Under the pieces are notes generated by a model that was given only the letters and a program-made list of their open reading frames with translations, searched no databases and was not told the origin of the DNA. Shown piece after piece: positions 44,940 to 56,520 of a DNA stretch of 64,000 nucleotides. Position numbers and translations under genes: made by a program. How positions within the stretch are numbered: position 1 is the stretch's first letter; each line of letters begins with the position of its first letter. Source of the stretch: Albifimbria verrucaria (Eukaryota; Ascomycota; Sordariomycetes; Hypocreales; Stachybotryaceae); contig JAHREC010000046.1 of the NCBI GenBank assembly GCA_020081605.1, positions 89,725 through 153,724 on the forward strand, given 5' to 3'.

Positions 44940-45493
44940 CTATAGCTGATCCAGTAGTTCCTCTGTTATCTTTCCACCTGTCTTTTCCCAACGCTTTAGT
45001 TGATGCATCTCGTGTTCGGAAGTGGTTGTATATTTGGCGTCTAGCATCTTGATGTAGCCTGCAGGAACGCATTCTTCGGAGAATTTAGCGAAGAAAGATC
45101 GGTAACCACCGTCAAGGATGTATATCTCGGGAAATGCGAGCTTTGGGTATTGCTCTATGTTATTGCGGCGATCCACTCCCGAATGTGTTGCGCCATCAGG
45201 AGAGAGCGGTATTTCGATTCTTCACAATAGCAGATCAGGACAGTGTTTTCCTTTGCCCAATTGCTGAGCAAACTGTTTTTAATAGCTTCTCTTATCGAAA
45301 GATTGTAATTAAGAGCACCCTTTATATGTCCACCATCAAATTCGTAACAGAAGCGGCAGTCTATTATACAAACTTGTTCGATGGCAACTTCATATCGCCC
45401 TTTAATAATGTCATACAAGGTCTCACAAGAGATTCGTGGGAAGATTTCGGAGATTGCGTCAGGAACCTGATGGGGTAGTCTGAAGCAACTCAT
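44940..45493 (-). CDS. Compact Cdc25-like phosphatase, one frameshift
   Basis: Rhodanese-fold dual-specificity phosphatase of the Cdc25 type, which activates CDKs by removing inhibitory phosphates. From the ATG at 45493 it has RISCETLYDII, the hallmark IIDCRFCYEFDGGHIKGA, the catalytic CX5R loop CEESKYR (Cys near residue 90, Arg near 96), then YPKLAFPEIYILDGGYRSFF and a C-terminal tail. Cdc25 normally has HC at the start of the loop; here the residue before Cys is Tyr. The large N-terminal regulatory region of fungal Cdc25 (NimT) is missing, and the whole protein is about 180 residues. A one-base deletion at plus 45173-45174 (REW to DRRNN) breaks the frame. Confidence 0.75.
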
Positions 45494-45918
45494 GACAAAA
45501 ACAATTCTTCTGTACCACGACACCGAGAAGTGCCAGAGGCTAGAATAATAAGATAAACTGTCCTCTAATTTCCCAAGATAAGAAACAGTCTAGCTATGCG
45601 TCTATATCCAGAAAGTACCATCAAAGTTGGTACCCATTCAATGTAGAATATCCTCTAAATACTATATTCATGAAAATCCAGAATCGGCACCCTGTTCTTC
45701 AAATGTGCTCTAACTATTTTGTGTAGGAGTCTAGTTATAGTTAGAGACAGCGGCTGCTGCTGCGGTACTTGTTCCAAAACTCAACAATCCCCTTGAATAA
45801 GGACGGAAAATTGAGATCCCTCTGCGATCATGAAGCTTAGCTTCTGCTTACAGCGCTAGGTACCTACCTGAAGCCGGCTTTCATTTTCTATTTCTTCGAT
45901 TTGAAAGGGACTTTTTAG
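45494..45918. other. Intergenic
   Basis: No ATG-initiated gene. Upstream exons of the SGDI-repeat exon would be expected here but are not recognisable. Confidence 0.35.
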
Positions 45919-46202
45919 GTGAGGGTCGTGCCTACAAAGCCACAATTAAAAACGTATCTGGCGACATTGACGCAAAGCTTTGCCCGGATAGCCAGGCAGG
46001 AATACACCGAGACAGATCTTACTTGAGTGATATTTCCATCAACTCGATATCTGGGGATATTGATTGTCTTGTTTCTCAATTAGCACAAACACATGTTTCC
46101 TCAGTTTCCGGCGATATTAACCTTGTCGTTAACGGGAACGCGACGCCTACAGTCAAGAGCGTGAGCGGAAAAATCAGGTTACTGCACAGTACAACTAGCT
46201 AG
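45919..46202 (+). pseudogene. Orphan 3' exon with SGDI repeats
   Basis: An open frame preceded by a splice-acceptor-like ttttag and ending at TAG 46200-46202. It encodes four spaced repeats of the form N/S-(V/I)-S-G-(D/K)-I (VSGDIDAKL, ISGDIDCLV, VSGDINLVV, VSGKIRLL). This strand-turn pattern is typical of beta-helical DUF4097-like proteins. No start codon or earlier exon could be found, so it appears to be the tail of a lost or badly decayed gene. Confidence 0.5.
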
Positions 46203-46720
46203 AATTAGTTCAGCCATATAGATCCAATGCACTTGGGCGTTTAGTTTTGTTAAGGGGTCAAGACTAGCCATACATTAACGTGATAGAATCAGTTTAGCTA
46301 CGCGTTTGTTTCCAGAAGATAGTATCGACAATGGCACCTAATCAATACATAACAACAACTCTACATACCGTCATTGGTAAAAACAATAGAAACGGTACCG
46401 TATGTTTCCAATTATTCTCTTCTTTAGTCGAGTGCAATATTAATATAGAGAATGGTTTTATAAGCGGGCGGACGCAACTGGCAATAGATTCAGTTGAAGA
46501 ACACCGTTCGTTCGTCTGGAGATTTAGGACATGCACTTCAGGTCTATAAGTGATGGTATACTATATATAATCCCCAGTTCATTGGTTCTATGAGAAATGA
46601 AGATAGAATAAGTGCCAGGTAAATTTTAATAAATGAGAATATATTAATCGGAGTGTCGACACATACTTGATGCAAATGATTCAGCCTTCCCACACTACTC
46701 ACCTCAGGGGACTCAACATC
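46203..46720. other. Intergenic
   Basis: A 72-codon frame at 46331-46549 with ATG is of unknown value. Nothing else seen. Confidence 0.35.
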
Positions 46721-47293
46721 ATGTATCGATTCTGCATAATCCTTTGCCTTCTAGTTGCGATGAGTTATTCTTCCTCAACTTCAACCTCGTCTTCGAACTT
46801 GCCGCCGGCTTCAGTATCAAGCACTAAGACTCCTATGCCTTGTTCTACGCCTCAACCGATGTTAATGTTTCAACCTTCATCACAAGTTTGTCCTCTGAAA
46901 GCCAATGATCTCAGGGTATACCCGTTTCGTTGCAATGGACCTCCAAACTATCGAGATTTCTCTATAGCCTTTCACAAAAAGCATTGGCCGGGCTTTTGTA
47001 GTGAGTACGTCTCTACCAATTTCACAAGAAACATGACGGTTGTGAGTCCCTGCTACAAGGGTAAGTATGGGCAATTATATCAGTATGCACTGCTTTGGAA
47101 ACCTACTCATGATGGAGAGGTTCAACAAAAATTGAACTCCTCAATCTGCCAGTCTCTATTCTCTCCACCTTATGATAACTGCGGAATTTCCGAATGGGAG
47201 CGGTTTCGGTCTGCATATGTAGTAGATTGGTCACATGTCAAGTCAGAAACCCGTTACTCCAACGTTACATCGTTGAAGTATATCAAGCCTTAG
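46721..47293 (+). CDS. Secreted cysteine-containing protein
   Basis: 190 residues from the ATG at 46721, chosen because it begins a good signal peptide (MYRFCIILCLLVAMSYSSS). A Ser/Thr/Pro-rich spacer follows, then a folded-looking domain with about eight cysteines (VCPLK, FRCNG, GFCSEY, SPCYKG, SICQS, DNCG) and several N-glycosylation sequons (NFT, NMT, NSS). The family is not recognised. It is a candidate secreted effector or wall protein. The frame is intact. Confidence 0.6.
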   Translation: MYRFCIILCLLVAMSYSSSTSTSSSNLPPASVSSTKTPMPCSTPQPMLMFQPSSQVCPLKANDLRVYPFRCNGPPNYRDFSIAFHKKHWPGFCSEYVSTNFTRNMTVVSPCYKGKYGQLYQYALLWKPTHDGEVQQKLNSSICQSLFSPPYDNCGISEWERFRSAYVVDWSHVKSETRYSNVTSLKYIKP

Positions 47294-48045
47294 AGCGATA
47301 CACTGCAGCAGGGAAATATTTAATGGAGTTTGGTTTATGGCTGTATATATATGGAAAATTCTTTAAGAATTAATTTTACGGCATAGATGAGTTAGCAGAC
47401 AGCTTACAATATAAACTTTATTTTACATAGTACCGTACTATATACATTTTTGTATCATTCAACTTTAACCCAATATGGCACTGTATACAGACAGAGTAGG
47501 ACTCTGCATCTAAGCACAAGCTAATGTTACGGATATGGGCGCACCGTAGGAAAAAAAGGCAGAATTGGTCTTCCATGACGCGAGTGGTACAGTGAGAGCC
47601 GAAATGAATGTCCAACTTTCGTCAATTGTCAAAGTCTTTGAGCACAGACCAGCCCGAGTCCACTGCAAGTTGGACTGTGTGACACTGTGATGAAGATGTA
47701 GCTTACATCGCTAGCGTTGCATGGTAAAAGACTTGGAATGACTGACTCCTCGCACTGTCCACAGGCGTATGTTCTGGTTATGGTCCGTGCTCAATGAGAT
47801 TCAATACACGAACATTGGACAATTAATTCGGCCGCTACTATATGCTTTGTTCATGGCGATTAAGACTCACCTAGCTTTCATCATTTGGGGAGGAGTAACT
47901 CCATTATAAATATAGATGCGCTAAAAAGAGAAACAAGTTTGTTGAAGTAAGCGTATCTTACATGCAGGAAAAGGTTAGCTTCCTCTGTATAAGTTCCCAG
48001 TCTGCCACCTCTTTCATGCCGACATCATTCGTGATCATATGAAAA
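47294..48045. other. Intergenic
   Basis: No coding signal found. An ATAGTACCGTACTAT palindrome lies near 47429-47443. Confidence 0.4.
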
Positions 48046-48372
48046 ATGTCACTCACAAGGATGAACATGGTTCAGTCGGAAAACTTCAAGTCTGCCAGTA
48101 AATTCCTTGGTTTGGCTGTGGCCCTCTGGTTTCTCGAATTCTTCCTCCGCAAAGTTCTGGCAATTTTACAAGTAATTCTCATCTTAATGTCAATCTTTAC
48201 CATGGCGCCGCAAATGCAAGCAAACTCAAAGCTCTTGGAGCTGAGGCGTCTGGGAAGGGGTGTCTGGAGAGCATTTCTTCAAATACAGCGCCTCCCACGT
48301 TTTGTGTCGCCGACGTCGCTGAATGAAGTCGGCTCCGCACGGGCCAGCCACGTATTCACACAGTGTGCGTGA
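48046..48372 (+). CDS. Possible small membrane protein
   Basis: 108-codon ATG frame with one strongly hydrophobic segment (KVLAILQVILILMSIF) preceded by an amphipathic helix. No family known. Confidence 0.3.
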   Translation: MSLTRMNMVQSENFKSASKFLGLAVALWFLEFFLRKVLAILQVILILMSIFTMAPQMQANSKLLELRRLGRGVWRAFLQIQRLPRFVSPTSLNEVGSARASHVFTQCA

Positions 48373-48921
48373 GTATTTGATGACAATTAGACTTACATAT
48401 GGATGTTGTCAACAAGGGAACTATATCTTACTTCTGCCTAGAGTTTGGCGCACAGTTGGCCTGTGTAAAAAGACCGTCGATTTTGCTGACATTAGAGGTG
48501 CAAGGCACTATAGCCATAGAAGTATTAGGAGCTGTCTCAAAACTCAAGTGTCATGAATTATCTCAATGAATTTTTAGGAAGTTTTGCTACTATATAATAA
48601 ATATCATTATAACCTACTTATCGTATACCGTATAATAAATGCATTTAATTAATAATCTTTAGTCTTAAAGGTGTAGATAAAAACTAGGTTAGGAATGAAA
48701 TACCTCAGCTCCTTACTTTTGCTTTATACGTACCCTAGAGTTATGGTTAGTCTGAAGATTCTTCAACCTCAACATAAAGACGCAGGCTTCATTATTCCCT
48801 TAATCAATTAAGAATAAGGTAGCGGGGAAAAAAGAAAGTGAAGAAAAGAAAAGAAAAGAATCATTAAAGATAAATTATATAAGACAAATTACATTAAAAT
48901 ACCATACCATTACCTGGTAAC
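48373..48921. other. AT-rich intergenic
   Basis: AT-rich with an AAAAG repeat tract near 48840-48860. No gene. Confidence 0.45.
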
Positions 48922-49773
48922 TTAACTAGTATAATAATTCCAGAGTATGGTTGTCTCTGTATGTGGAACGATGTCTATAATACGGGTTTCTAGACTGAGG
49001 GTATGATGATCGAAGCGAATTCTTGAATATACCCCTTTGTATCCGCTCCTTCCATGGTAATGATGCGATCTAATATATGGCTTTCTCGGCTCTGATCGGC
49101 CTCCTCGATTTGTCTGAGATACCCACCGTCTTGACTGGTTACCTCGGGGTGCAAGATCTGTGAGAAGACTTAGAGAATATCTTTGCAGGTCGGAGTAGCT
49201 TTGTACTGCACCATCTGGGGTCTTCTTGGCTGGCTCAAGCTTTAGATTATACTTAAGAGCCTCAATATATATGCCCTGCAGCTCGCTGAGAGCAGTCGCA
49301 GCAACGGCCTTATTCTCCATGTTGATGAATCCGAAATAGCCGCCTTGGCACCGATATATGCAGCATCCATCCACAGGGATATCGTTGCCTTTGAAAACTT
49401 TTCTCAAAATAGCCTCCGTATCAGCCTTACCGAAATAGCCAGGAAGACATCGAATATACAGTGATCGCGTTGTAAGCGGACGGCTGCATTAGAGGATGTC
49501 AATGCCTGAGAATGAAAAGGCAGCGCTGGTGGTTCGTGTCTCTTACCCATTGCTGCCATTGGAAAACAAATGAGACTTGTTGGATTCATGAGGAGTAACT
49601 TCACCCGTGGATAAACCTGGGATATTTCAGTGTTGGGCAGATATTCAGGCAATAGATGCAGACGAACTTCCACTTCGCGCTTGGTCTATCTCCAAGTTAT
49701 TGGATGGATCAAGGCCTGCGTCTCCATAATCATAAGACTCATAGTCTGGGTCCAAATCCATAATATCGACCAT
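48922..49773 (-). CDS. RRM-domain RNA-binding protein
   Basis: Three exons on the minus strand, 49773-49674, 49616-49547 and 49483-48922, in phase, give 243 residues. A single RNA-recognition motif lies at about residues 60-135. RNP2-like RSLYIRCLPGYF comes first, and RNP1-like GGYFGFINMEN with two aromatic positions comes 35-40 residues later. The C-terminus is Arg/Gly/Ser/His-rich (SRRWVSQTNRGGRSEPRK), usual for RNA-binding proteins. The N-terminus is Asp/Tyr-rich. The two stop codons seen in the unspliced first exon fall inside intron 1. The RNA target is unknown. Confidence 0.65.
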
Positions 49774-50255
49774 GGCTGTGTAGAATGATATAATTTTGGA
49801 ATAGTTTAAGTGATCGTATAGTAGAAAGCGTCCTACTAGACTCTGCCTTTGCAAAAAGCACTCGGTAATATATATACCTATCTATACGAGCACGATATGT
49901 AAATATCATGAGATCACGAACAGTATGTATGCTTACACTAGGCTTATTCACAGCATGATCTTTATCCGTATACATACTGTAGCTATCTTTATCTACACAG
50001 TGTTGGCTTACTCTGAGCTCCGTACTACCATACGTCACCTTTACTCATAAATACATAATACACGCGACTTAACTGTGACACTTTTTCAGGCATGTAGAGG
50101 TAAAAATGTGAGTTTCGTATCGGGTTTTCAATTGGAATGGTGGCCTAATCTATATTATCACTTTGGCCCGAAACCTTGGTTAACATTATTTCGTTGTTTT
50201 AGGTTCGTATGCTGTACCGATGGCACATAGCATGTAGCATAAAAGGTCCTATATT
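49774..50255. other. Intergenic
   Basis: No gene supported. Confidence 0.4.
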
Positions 50256-50519
50256 CTATAATGACATGATCGAAGCCCAATAGCCTCCAACATCCCAATC
50301 ATCCCATGAAGGATTCGAACTGTCTTGCCGTTGAGTAGTCGCTAGATTCTCCTTTCGTCGCACTTGTTCCTGTAGCTCGCGAATTTGATCCTTGAGCTGG
50401 GCTCTTTCCTTTTCTACTTGGTGAAGCATTGATCTTAAGGTGTCGATGATCGACTGACATGAGCAGTGTAGATGTCGTTTATTCGTCTGTCCACAATACG
50501 CAGATCGATGTGTGTGCAT
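50256..50519 (-). CDS. Coiled-coil protein, possibly a last exon
   Basis: 87 codons with a clear heptad helix (MLHQVEKERAQLKDQI continuing to QEQVRR) and a Trp-rich acidic end. The sequence immediately upstream of the ATG reads as a splice acceptor (ctttcag), so this may be the 3' exon of a longer gene, for example a Zn2Cys6 or bZIP-type factor. No DNA-binding part is visible. Confidence 0.35.
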   Translation of the reverse strand: MHTHRSAYCGQTNKRHLHCSCQSIIDTLRSMLHQVEKERAQLKDQIRELQEQVRRKENLATTQRQDSSNPSWDDWDVGGYWASIMSL

Positions 50520-51638
50520 GCTGAAAGATGCTTATTTCAGCCACGTAGCGCAATGAGTGTAGGTTTACAATGCAAAAAGCTCTCAGCGGGGAATACATAT
50601 GAATTACTCAGTTGTCGAGACGTTATTGGAAGGATCTGTTCCAAGAAGAGAACACAGCAACCCGTTGTATTTTATATATTCTGTACCAAGTTGAGCTCTT
50701 CACTGGCTTTCTGTGTGCGCGTAAGGAGCTAATCCTAGGGGTACGTTCAGTGCCGACCGTATCACGTAAATCAATCCACTCCTGATGGAAACACCGTACC
50801 TCGCTCCACAGGAGCCGTCTTCATCGCAGAGAGGTTGGTGCCAAGCAGAGCCCACAAAAATATGGACTGTGTAAGCGTGGCGTAGTGCCTGAAAGCTCTA
50901 CAGGATAAGGTTACATTGGGGTTCTGCGAATTCAACAGTACATACCCCTCGTGGCAGTCCTGAACAGCAACAGGGAACGGAATTTTAGTTCATGATCGAG
51001 GCGCCAGAAGGAATACACAATCCCACAGAAACTGATCCACAATCGTACAATACATACGCATGTTGTGGATACTCTAGTATCGAGTTGATGTTCCCGAGCA
51101 GCCGCTCTTGGTCGTTGTCGAAACGAGACACAGGAGGAAAAGATCAGATGTGGTGGACATACGCACGCCACTAGTGCTGTGCAAATCGGGTTTGATCCCC
51201 AAGGTACAATATGTAGCTTACTAACTTTCACCTGATGGATCAGTCCAGACACTAGACTAGTTGCCTTCTGACCCACCGAGCCAGACTGTGTATTGCCCGT
51301 GGAGAACGAGCCAAGAGAAGAGAAGAAAGAGGGAATGTGAATTGTACCATCCTGTTGAACCAGGTTCAACGACGCGTGTTCGATACTCCAGTAGGTACCA
51401 GTTCTACTCCGCACCCAGAAGCCTGTCATGTGAAGGGGGACTCTGTGCGAACCAAAAAGCTTTTGCATGTGTATATATTGCTTGCACATCTACAACAATC
51501 AACGCCGTAGAACAAACCAGGTCAATAGACAGACAACGGCAGAACAAAAGAAGTCTAGCCTTATCTTTTTATGCTCGGTTTTGTTCCTGCACCTGGGATA
51601 GGTTAATGAGAATCGTGGAAGCAGCAACACCATTGACA
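50520..51638. other. Intergenic
   Basis: No gene supported. Overlapping frames on both strands at 50932-51489 and 51261-51600 lack motifs. Confidence 0.35.
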
Positions 51639-53481
51639 ATGAAGCCCTTTGGCGATAGTGGTTCAGACTCTTATGAGCCTCGGGTCAAAGAGTCGATCGT
51701 CATCACCGAATCAAGAGAAGAGATTCCGCATTGGAAGTGGAAAGGAACCTTTGTGATCATTTACCTGACCTGCCTCATCAACGGTATGCTTCACTGAGCA
51801 CCCATAACCTTGAAGCTGAGGCGCAACTAACCTGGATTTGATGGCCTACCCTAGGTTTTGATGTCAGTAACGTTGCCAATATCCAACCACACCTTTACGA
51901 GGCGTTTGGTCATATTGAGCTGCTTCCTTGGATCAGTCTGCCATACTCGCTTGCCAACTTTGCCACGCTTCCAATCGCACAACGAATTGTCTATTGCTTG
52001 GAAATGCAACATGTCTACATTACAAGCATCGCCGTTTTCCTCTCTGGGGCTGCCATTGCAGGCTCTGCCACGTCCATGTCCATGCTCATTGCGGGCCGAG
52101 TGACTATGGGAATTGGGGGTCAATCTGCCAGCAGTGGTACGTCCTTTTCTCTTGTTGTTGTGTCCTGTTTGATTTCAATACCCCGACAAAGCTTAAGCAG
52201 AGTTCAAGAGTTCAAGAGTTCATCGTGCTAAAGAAGAGGGTCGATACAGCGCTACTTCCTACATTGCAATTTTTGCAACCACCAGACGTAAAGGTCTCCT
52301 GCTCTATGGAGTTCTCAGCGTTGTTTGGGCCGTGGGCCTCGTGGTAGGAGGTCCCATTGGGAGTGCCTTTGCCACGAATCGCCATACAACATGGCGCTGG
52401 GCCTTTTTGTCACTCTGCCCTGGCTAGGTCTGGCATTTCTTCTTGCTCCCCTTTGTGTTCCAGTGACCAGGCTCAATTCTTCGAAGATGAATTGGAGAAG
52501 TCGCCTCGTACGGTTAGATATTGTTGGCATAGTTTTACAGATAACCGCCATCGTGCTATTGGCCGTCGCAATAACCTTCTCGGGTCCTGTCTGGAGGTGG
52601 AAGTCGGCTGGTCCTATCTCTACATGGACCGTGTTTGGTATCACCATGTTGATGTATACCGTGCAGCAGTACAAAGCATGGTGGACAAAGCCACAGTTCA
52701 GAACTTTTCCCGTCAGTATCTTGGCCCGCCGAGACATTCTACTTATCTGCATTGCTTCAGGGTGTGCCGGTTCGACATATGCTGTCACACTCTACTATAC
52801 GCCATTGTTCTTCGCTTTCGCGCAGGGGCTGGGCAGCATGCAACAGACTGTACGGATTCTTCCTTTTGTCCTCAGCTTCATCGCCACCGTCATGATCACA
52901 GTTTCGTTCCTCAAAGTGGTTCAGCGATATAACCTGATCTATATCGCTGGAGGGGCCATCACCTTTGCTGGTGGAATGGCCATGGCCCAGACGTTGACAC
53001 CAGATGTTCCTCAATCACAAGTCATGGGTCTCTCTTCGCTCATAGGCGTCGGTCTAGGGATGCATTTCCAGCACGGTACGGCGATAGCGAATGCCATGTT
53101 CTTGGAAACCGAAGGATACTTGAGGGTGGAGAGCGTGGCACTTTTCAACAAAGCATTGATGGGCGGAATAGCTGTTTCCCTCATGATTTCCGGCGCCATC
53201 TACGAAAATCACGGCTTCAAACTGCTACAAGCCGCGCTGGACGGCTACGGATTTGACGAAACAGACATTAGGGAGGCTTTGGCTGGAGTGGCATCCGGCG
53301 TCTGGAGATCAGCGGAGCCCAAAGTACGGGAACTAGGTGTTCGGGCGACTTCCGATGCCATCGCAGCTTTGACATATGTAGTCGCGTCCAGCGGAGCTTT
53401 GTGTTTGATTTGTGGTCTACTGATGAAGTGGGAAAGATGGATCCACACGCTGATATTGAAGATGACGAAGAAGATGAGTAG
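51639..53481 (+). CDS. MFS efflux pump, TRI12/DHA2 type, frameshifted
   Basis: Fourteen-helix proton-driven exporter of the TRI12/siderophore-like DHA2 branch. Exons are about 51639-51783, 51855-52136 and 52237-53481. Helix 1 is preceded by EEIPHWKWKGTF and followed by GFDVSNVANIQP. LIAGRVTMGIGG (motif-A-like) and VVGGPIGSAFA (motif C, antiporter signature) are present, and FFVTLPWLGLA follows TTWRWAF. The frame breaks at T5 52405-52409 exactly within WRWAF-FVTLP; one T more restores it. Near 53435 another one-base gain would give the acidic tail DIEDDEEDE that ends at 53481; without it the frame runs on to 53737. Possible exporter of local metabolites; inference only. Confidence 0.75.
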
Positions 53482-54156
53482 CGAATGTGTGGGAAAATCA
53501 GGAATGTCTCGAAACGATTTATCAAAAAAATTAAATACCAGTAGAGCAATTGAGTGGCAATTCAATTCAAAAACTTCCATTTCAGCTTCTAGAGCTGGTG
53601 CATCTCCGTGGCTTTTGGTGAAGTGGCTGTGGTTGTCGCTGCGCTGGGACATATCGCGCCATTTTCTTTTCTCCAGCAAGAGCGGTGCTTCAGTGGTGGG
53701 CAAAAAAATAAAACAGGGCTCGTTTGGGGGTTCATAGAACTCATGGGCCTCTTGCTGGGGGCTCGTGCGCTAGCGATGCATGATTCATTCAGTTTCAACT
53801 TGATGGCCCAGGATCGTAATTGCCCAAACAGAAAGGCCATCTGAGTCATTCAATGGAAAAAAAAAAAGAAAATGCGTAAAGGTCTGTATTCAGAGAAGTC
53901 AAACATCATAAAGTGGACGCAAGCTGGCGAATTTTTAGGTTAGGTGTATTTATTATTCCCGGCCAGATTGGGATCCTCCACTTCTGCTGGACGATTTAGG
54001 GATTGGTTGTACGTACTTTAGGATACATCTCTACCTCGGCATCTCAGCCACTGTGACTGAGTTGTAGAGCTAGCGCTAAGAACTGAACTGATACCTATGA
54101 AATCATGCGATACCCACTGTTCAAAAGCATGGTGCTGGACAACGGTCCCATCCATG
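53482..54156. other. Intergenic
   Basis: Convergent 3' region, with an A12 run near 53858. No gene. Confidence 0.45.
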
Positions 54157-55462
54157 TTATCTAGAACTATGGATCTCGACAGTTTTCTCCACATATATAT
54201 CATCACCTTTGATGGATCGTAAATCGCCCTTGCTGCAAAATGCAGTCGCCCCCAATCTTGCGTTGGCTGTTGTGGTGTAACTAGGTAAGGAGCTAGTTGC
54301 TGACTGTCTTTGTCTTTTTCTGAAAAGCCTCGGAAGAGTGGGTAGGCATCCAGCAATGATCCCTAGAGCAGGTTCCAAAATCGTCCACATGGCCACATCA
54401 CTATCATAGGTAATGTGAGTTATCACACATCAGCAAGCCGTATGGGAGAACTTACACGGTTTTGTAAATAAAGTCCTCTGTAATTTCCAGCTTATTTATG
54501 TAGAAAATTCGTATGATCATCACAACACCAGCACTAAAGCTTGTTAGCCTCATTTATTTCCTCAGGAGGGGATTGAGCCTGAAGGTAAAGGGAAAATCGA
54601 TCCTTGCTCTCGTGCCAGAACAGTCTGGTACATCGTGTGGTTTGGATCAGCTCTGGAGGGCATATGATGTTGTTGTCTTTGTTCACTCACAATACACCTA
54701 AACTCATGAGTATGAGAATCTTCGCTTTAGTCGACCACGGGACGCGGGTGTTCCATAAAGAAATCATGGGAAATAGAGCCAAGACCCAGTCGCTGATTGA
54801 GGCAATAACGCTGAGGACAATCGCGATGGTTGGAACAATGTTATTTGAGCAAGCGCCTACGGTAGCTTCTTCTTCGAATTGCTTCCAGTAATGCTCTGGT
54901 GGGGAGCATTGGAACAAGCTCGCGAAGAAGAAGACCACCGAAGTGAGAATAACGATGCCGAGGCAGGTGAAAAGCAATGATTTGTACAGCGCACGATGCC
55001 GCGCTCGGTCATAGATTCGAAGGAGCATAAGTCCGACCGATATTCGCACCGTTATGGATACCAATGCGTAAACCAATTCGCCAAAATACCATGCTTGGAA
55101 GGACACGACGATCTGATGTCGGGTCAGGTCTGCTATATGTTGACCCAAGCCACCCTCGACGATGCCGCGGAAAACAAAGGCCGATTGCGCAGTGTATAAC
55201 AACTTTAGAGAAGGTTAGCACCATATTGAGGACCCAACGTCTCCTCTCTCGTTCTTGGGGGTGTTTTTGTTTCTACTCTTTTGATTTCAAAGTGATGGGA
55301 CACATACCACGGACAGATACATGAATTTATCATCCCACTCATACCTTCCAACAATCCCAGCTTTGACATACCATCGAAGACCCCGGTGAGATATACAAAG
55401 AAGATGCAGCAGACTTGGATTGCAAAGAGCTTGACGCCTTTTTCACTAGTATTAAACTCCAT
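54157..55462 (-). CDS. PTH11-type seven-helix membrane receptor-like protein
   Basis: Rhodopsin-like fungal integral membrane protein (PTH11-related GPCR-like class), which senses surface or host cues at the plasma membrane. Exons on the minus strand are 55462-55308, 55202-54691, about 54537-54457 and from about 54370 down to 54157. Visible parts are an arginine-led loop with YEWDDKFM (the family's W-D-D signature), LLYTAQSAFVFRGI, helices with CLGIVILTSVVFFFASLFQC and then IVPTIAIVLSVIASISDWVLALFP, RIFYINKLEITEDFIYKT and a charged cytosolic tail. The frame shifts at minus-strand GGGG (plus CCCC 55381-55384) between helix 1 and the loop; one G more restores it. Confidence 0.7.
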
Positions 55463-55838
55463 TTGCGGTGAATTTCGTTCTTCTTTTCATGTAATTTTGT
55501 ATTTTGCAGCCTCACTATGACTAGATTTGTTCATCTGTATCCCGAAGCGTATATATCATGTTTGCTGGAAGTGAAGGTTCAGTAGAATTCGGGTGGCTGC
55601 TGAGACTCACAACTATATATACATCGCAGATCAGGACAGTACGGGCTCATGAATGTATGGATCCGGTAAGGGACACTGAATTCACAACTGGGGAGACTAC
55701 GGACAGAGGTTGGGTAATATCAAAAACAGAGTAGCGAGTAACAGAAACTGTTAGAGTATATAGGCCATTTAACGCACAAAATCGATTCTGAGATTCGTAC
55801 TAGATCCATTATTCTGCTCCTGTTCCCTCGTCCAAACT
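55463..55838. other. Intergenic
   Basis: Nothing recognised. Confidence 0.4.
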
Positions 55839-56084
55839 TCACACCTCTATTGACCGAGGCTTATGCCTTTTGCGAAGTGCATACCTGGATTGACTGTAGT
55901 GATTTTCTGGCCTATCTGGTTGCCTACCCCTATCTGACTTGATCTTGTGTTTTAAGGCAAGTAGAGTCGGCGACTTGTTTTGTTTCTTCATTTGTCCCGA
56001 CCGTATAGCTAGGAGATATATGAACCAAACGGCACCCCATGCAATGTAAAAAAGTGCTACACCACATATCAATAACATAGACAT
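55839..56084 (-). CDS. Small single-pass membrane protein
   Basis: 81 codons with one N-terminal helix (LICGVALFYIAWGAVWFIYLL) and a basic cytosolic tail (KKQNK, KHKIKSDRGR). Plausible small tail- or signal-anchored protein; no family. Confidence 0.35.
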   Translation of the reverse strand: MSMLLICGVALFYIAWGAVWFIYLLAIRSGQMKKQNKSPTLLALKHKIKSDRGRQPDRPENHYSQSRYALRKRHKPRSIEV

Positions 56085-56520
56085 ATCTTTGAAGAACTAT
56101 AAGAAGAAAGAAGGAAAAAGAGAGAAAATTCAACCAAAGATTAGGCAACCTACAAGTATTCAAGCTTTATAGCCGTCATGTTTAGAGCTTTTAACATGCA
56201 CATTGCTTAGCATGCTGAACCAAGCTTGAATTAGATCTCAACAACTCATGCCGGAATGAGAGAGAAGCCGCAATTCCTATTTCCAGCGCAGTGTCCTCGC
56301 GAAGATGAGAGAATAATTGCCAGCTCTAAATTTGAGCTCTCAAATTTATACATAGATTTCAACTACGAAACAAACGAAAAAAAAAAAAAAGAGATAAACA
56401 TTTAAAATAAGAATAAAAGGGTTATAGAGTATATATACTACCCTGAATCTCGTTGCCTATTGACTTTTACTTAACCTGCTGGCTTAAGTTCTAGCTTTGA
56501 GTATTTACCAAATCGCTATC
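56085..56520. other. Intergenic
   Basis: Contains an A14 run near 56378-56391. No coding signal. Confidence 0.45.

Noticed and set aside
49616..49690. Two stop codons in the RRM gene
   Set aside because: Both lie inside intron 1 (49673-49617).
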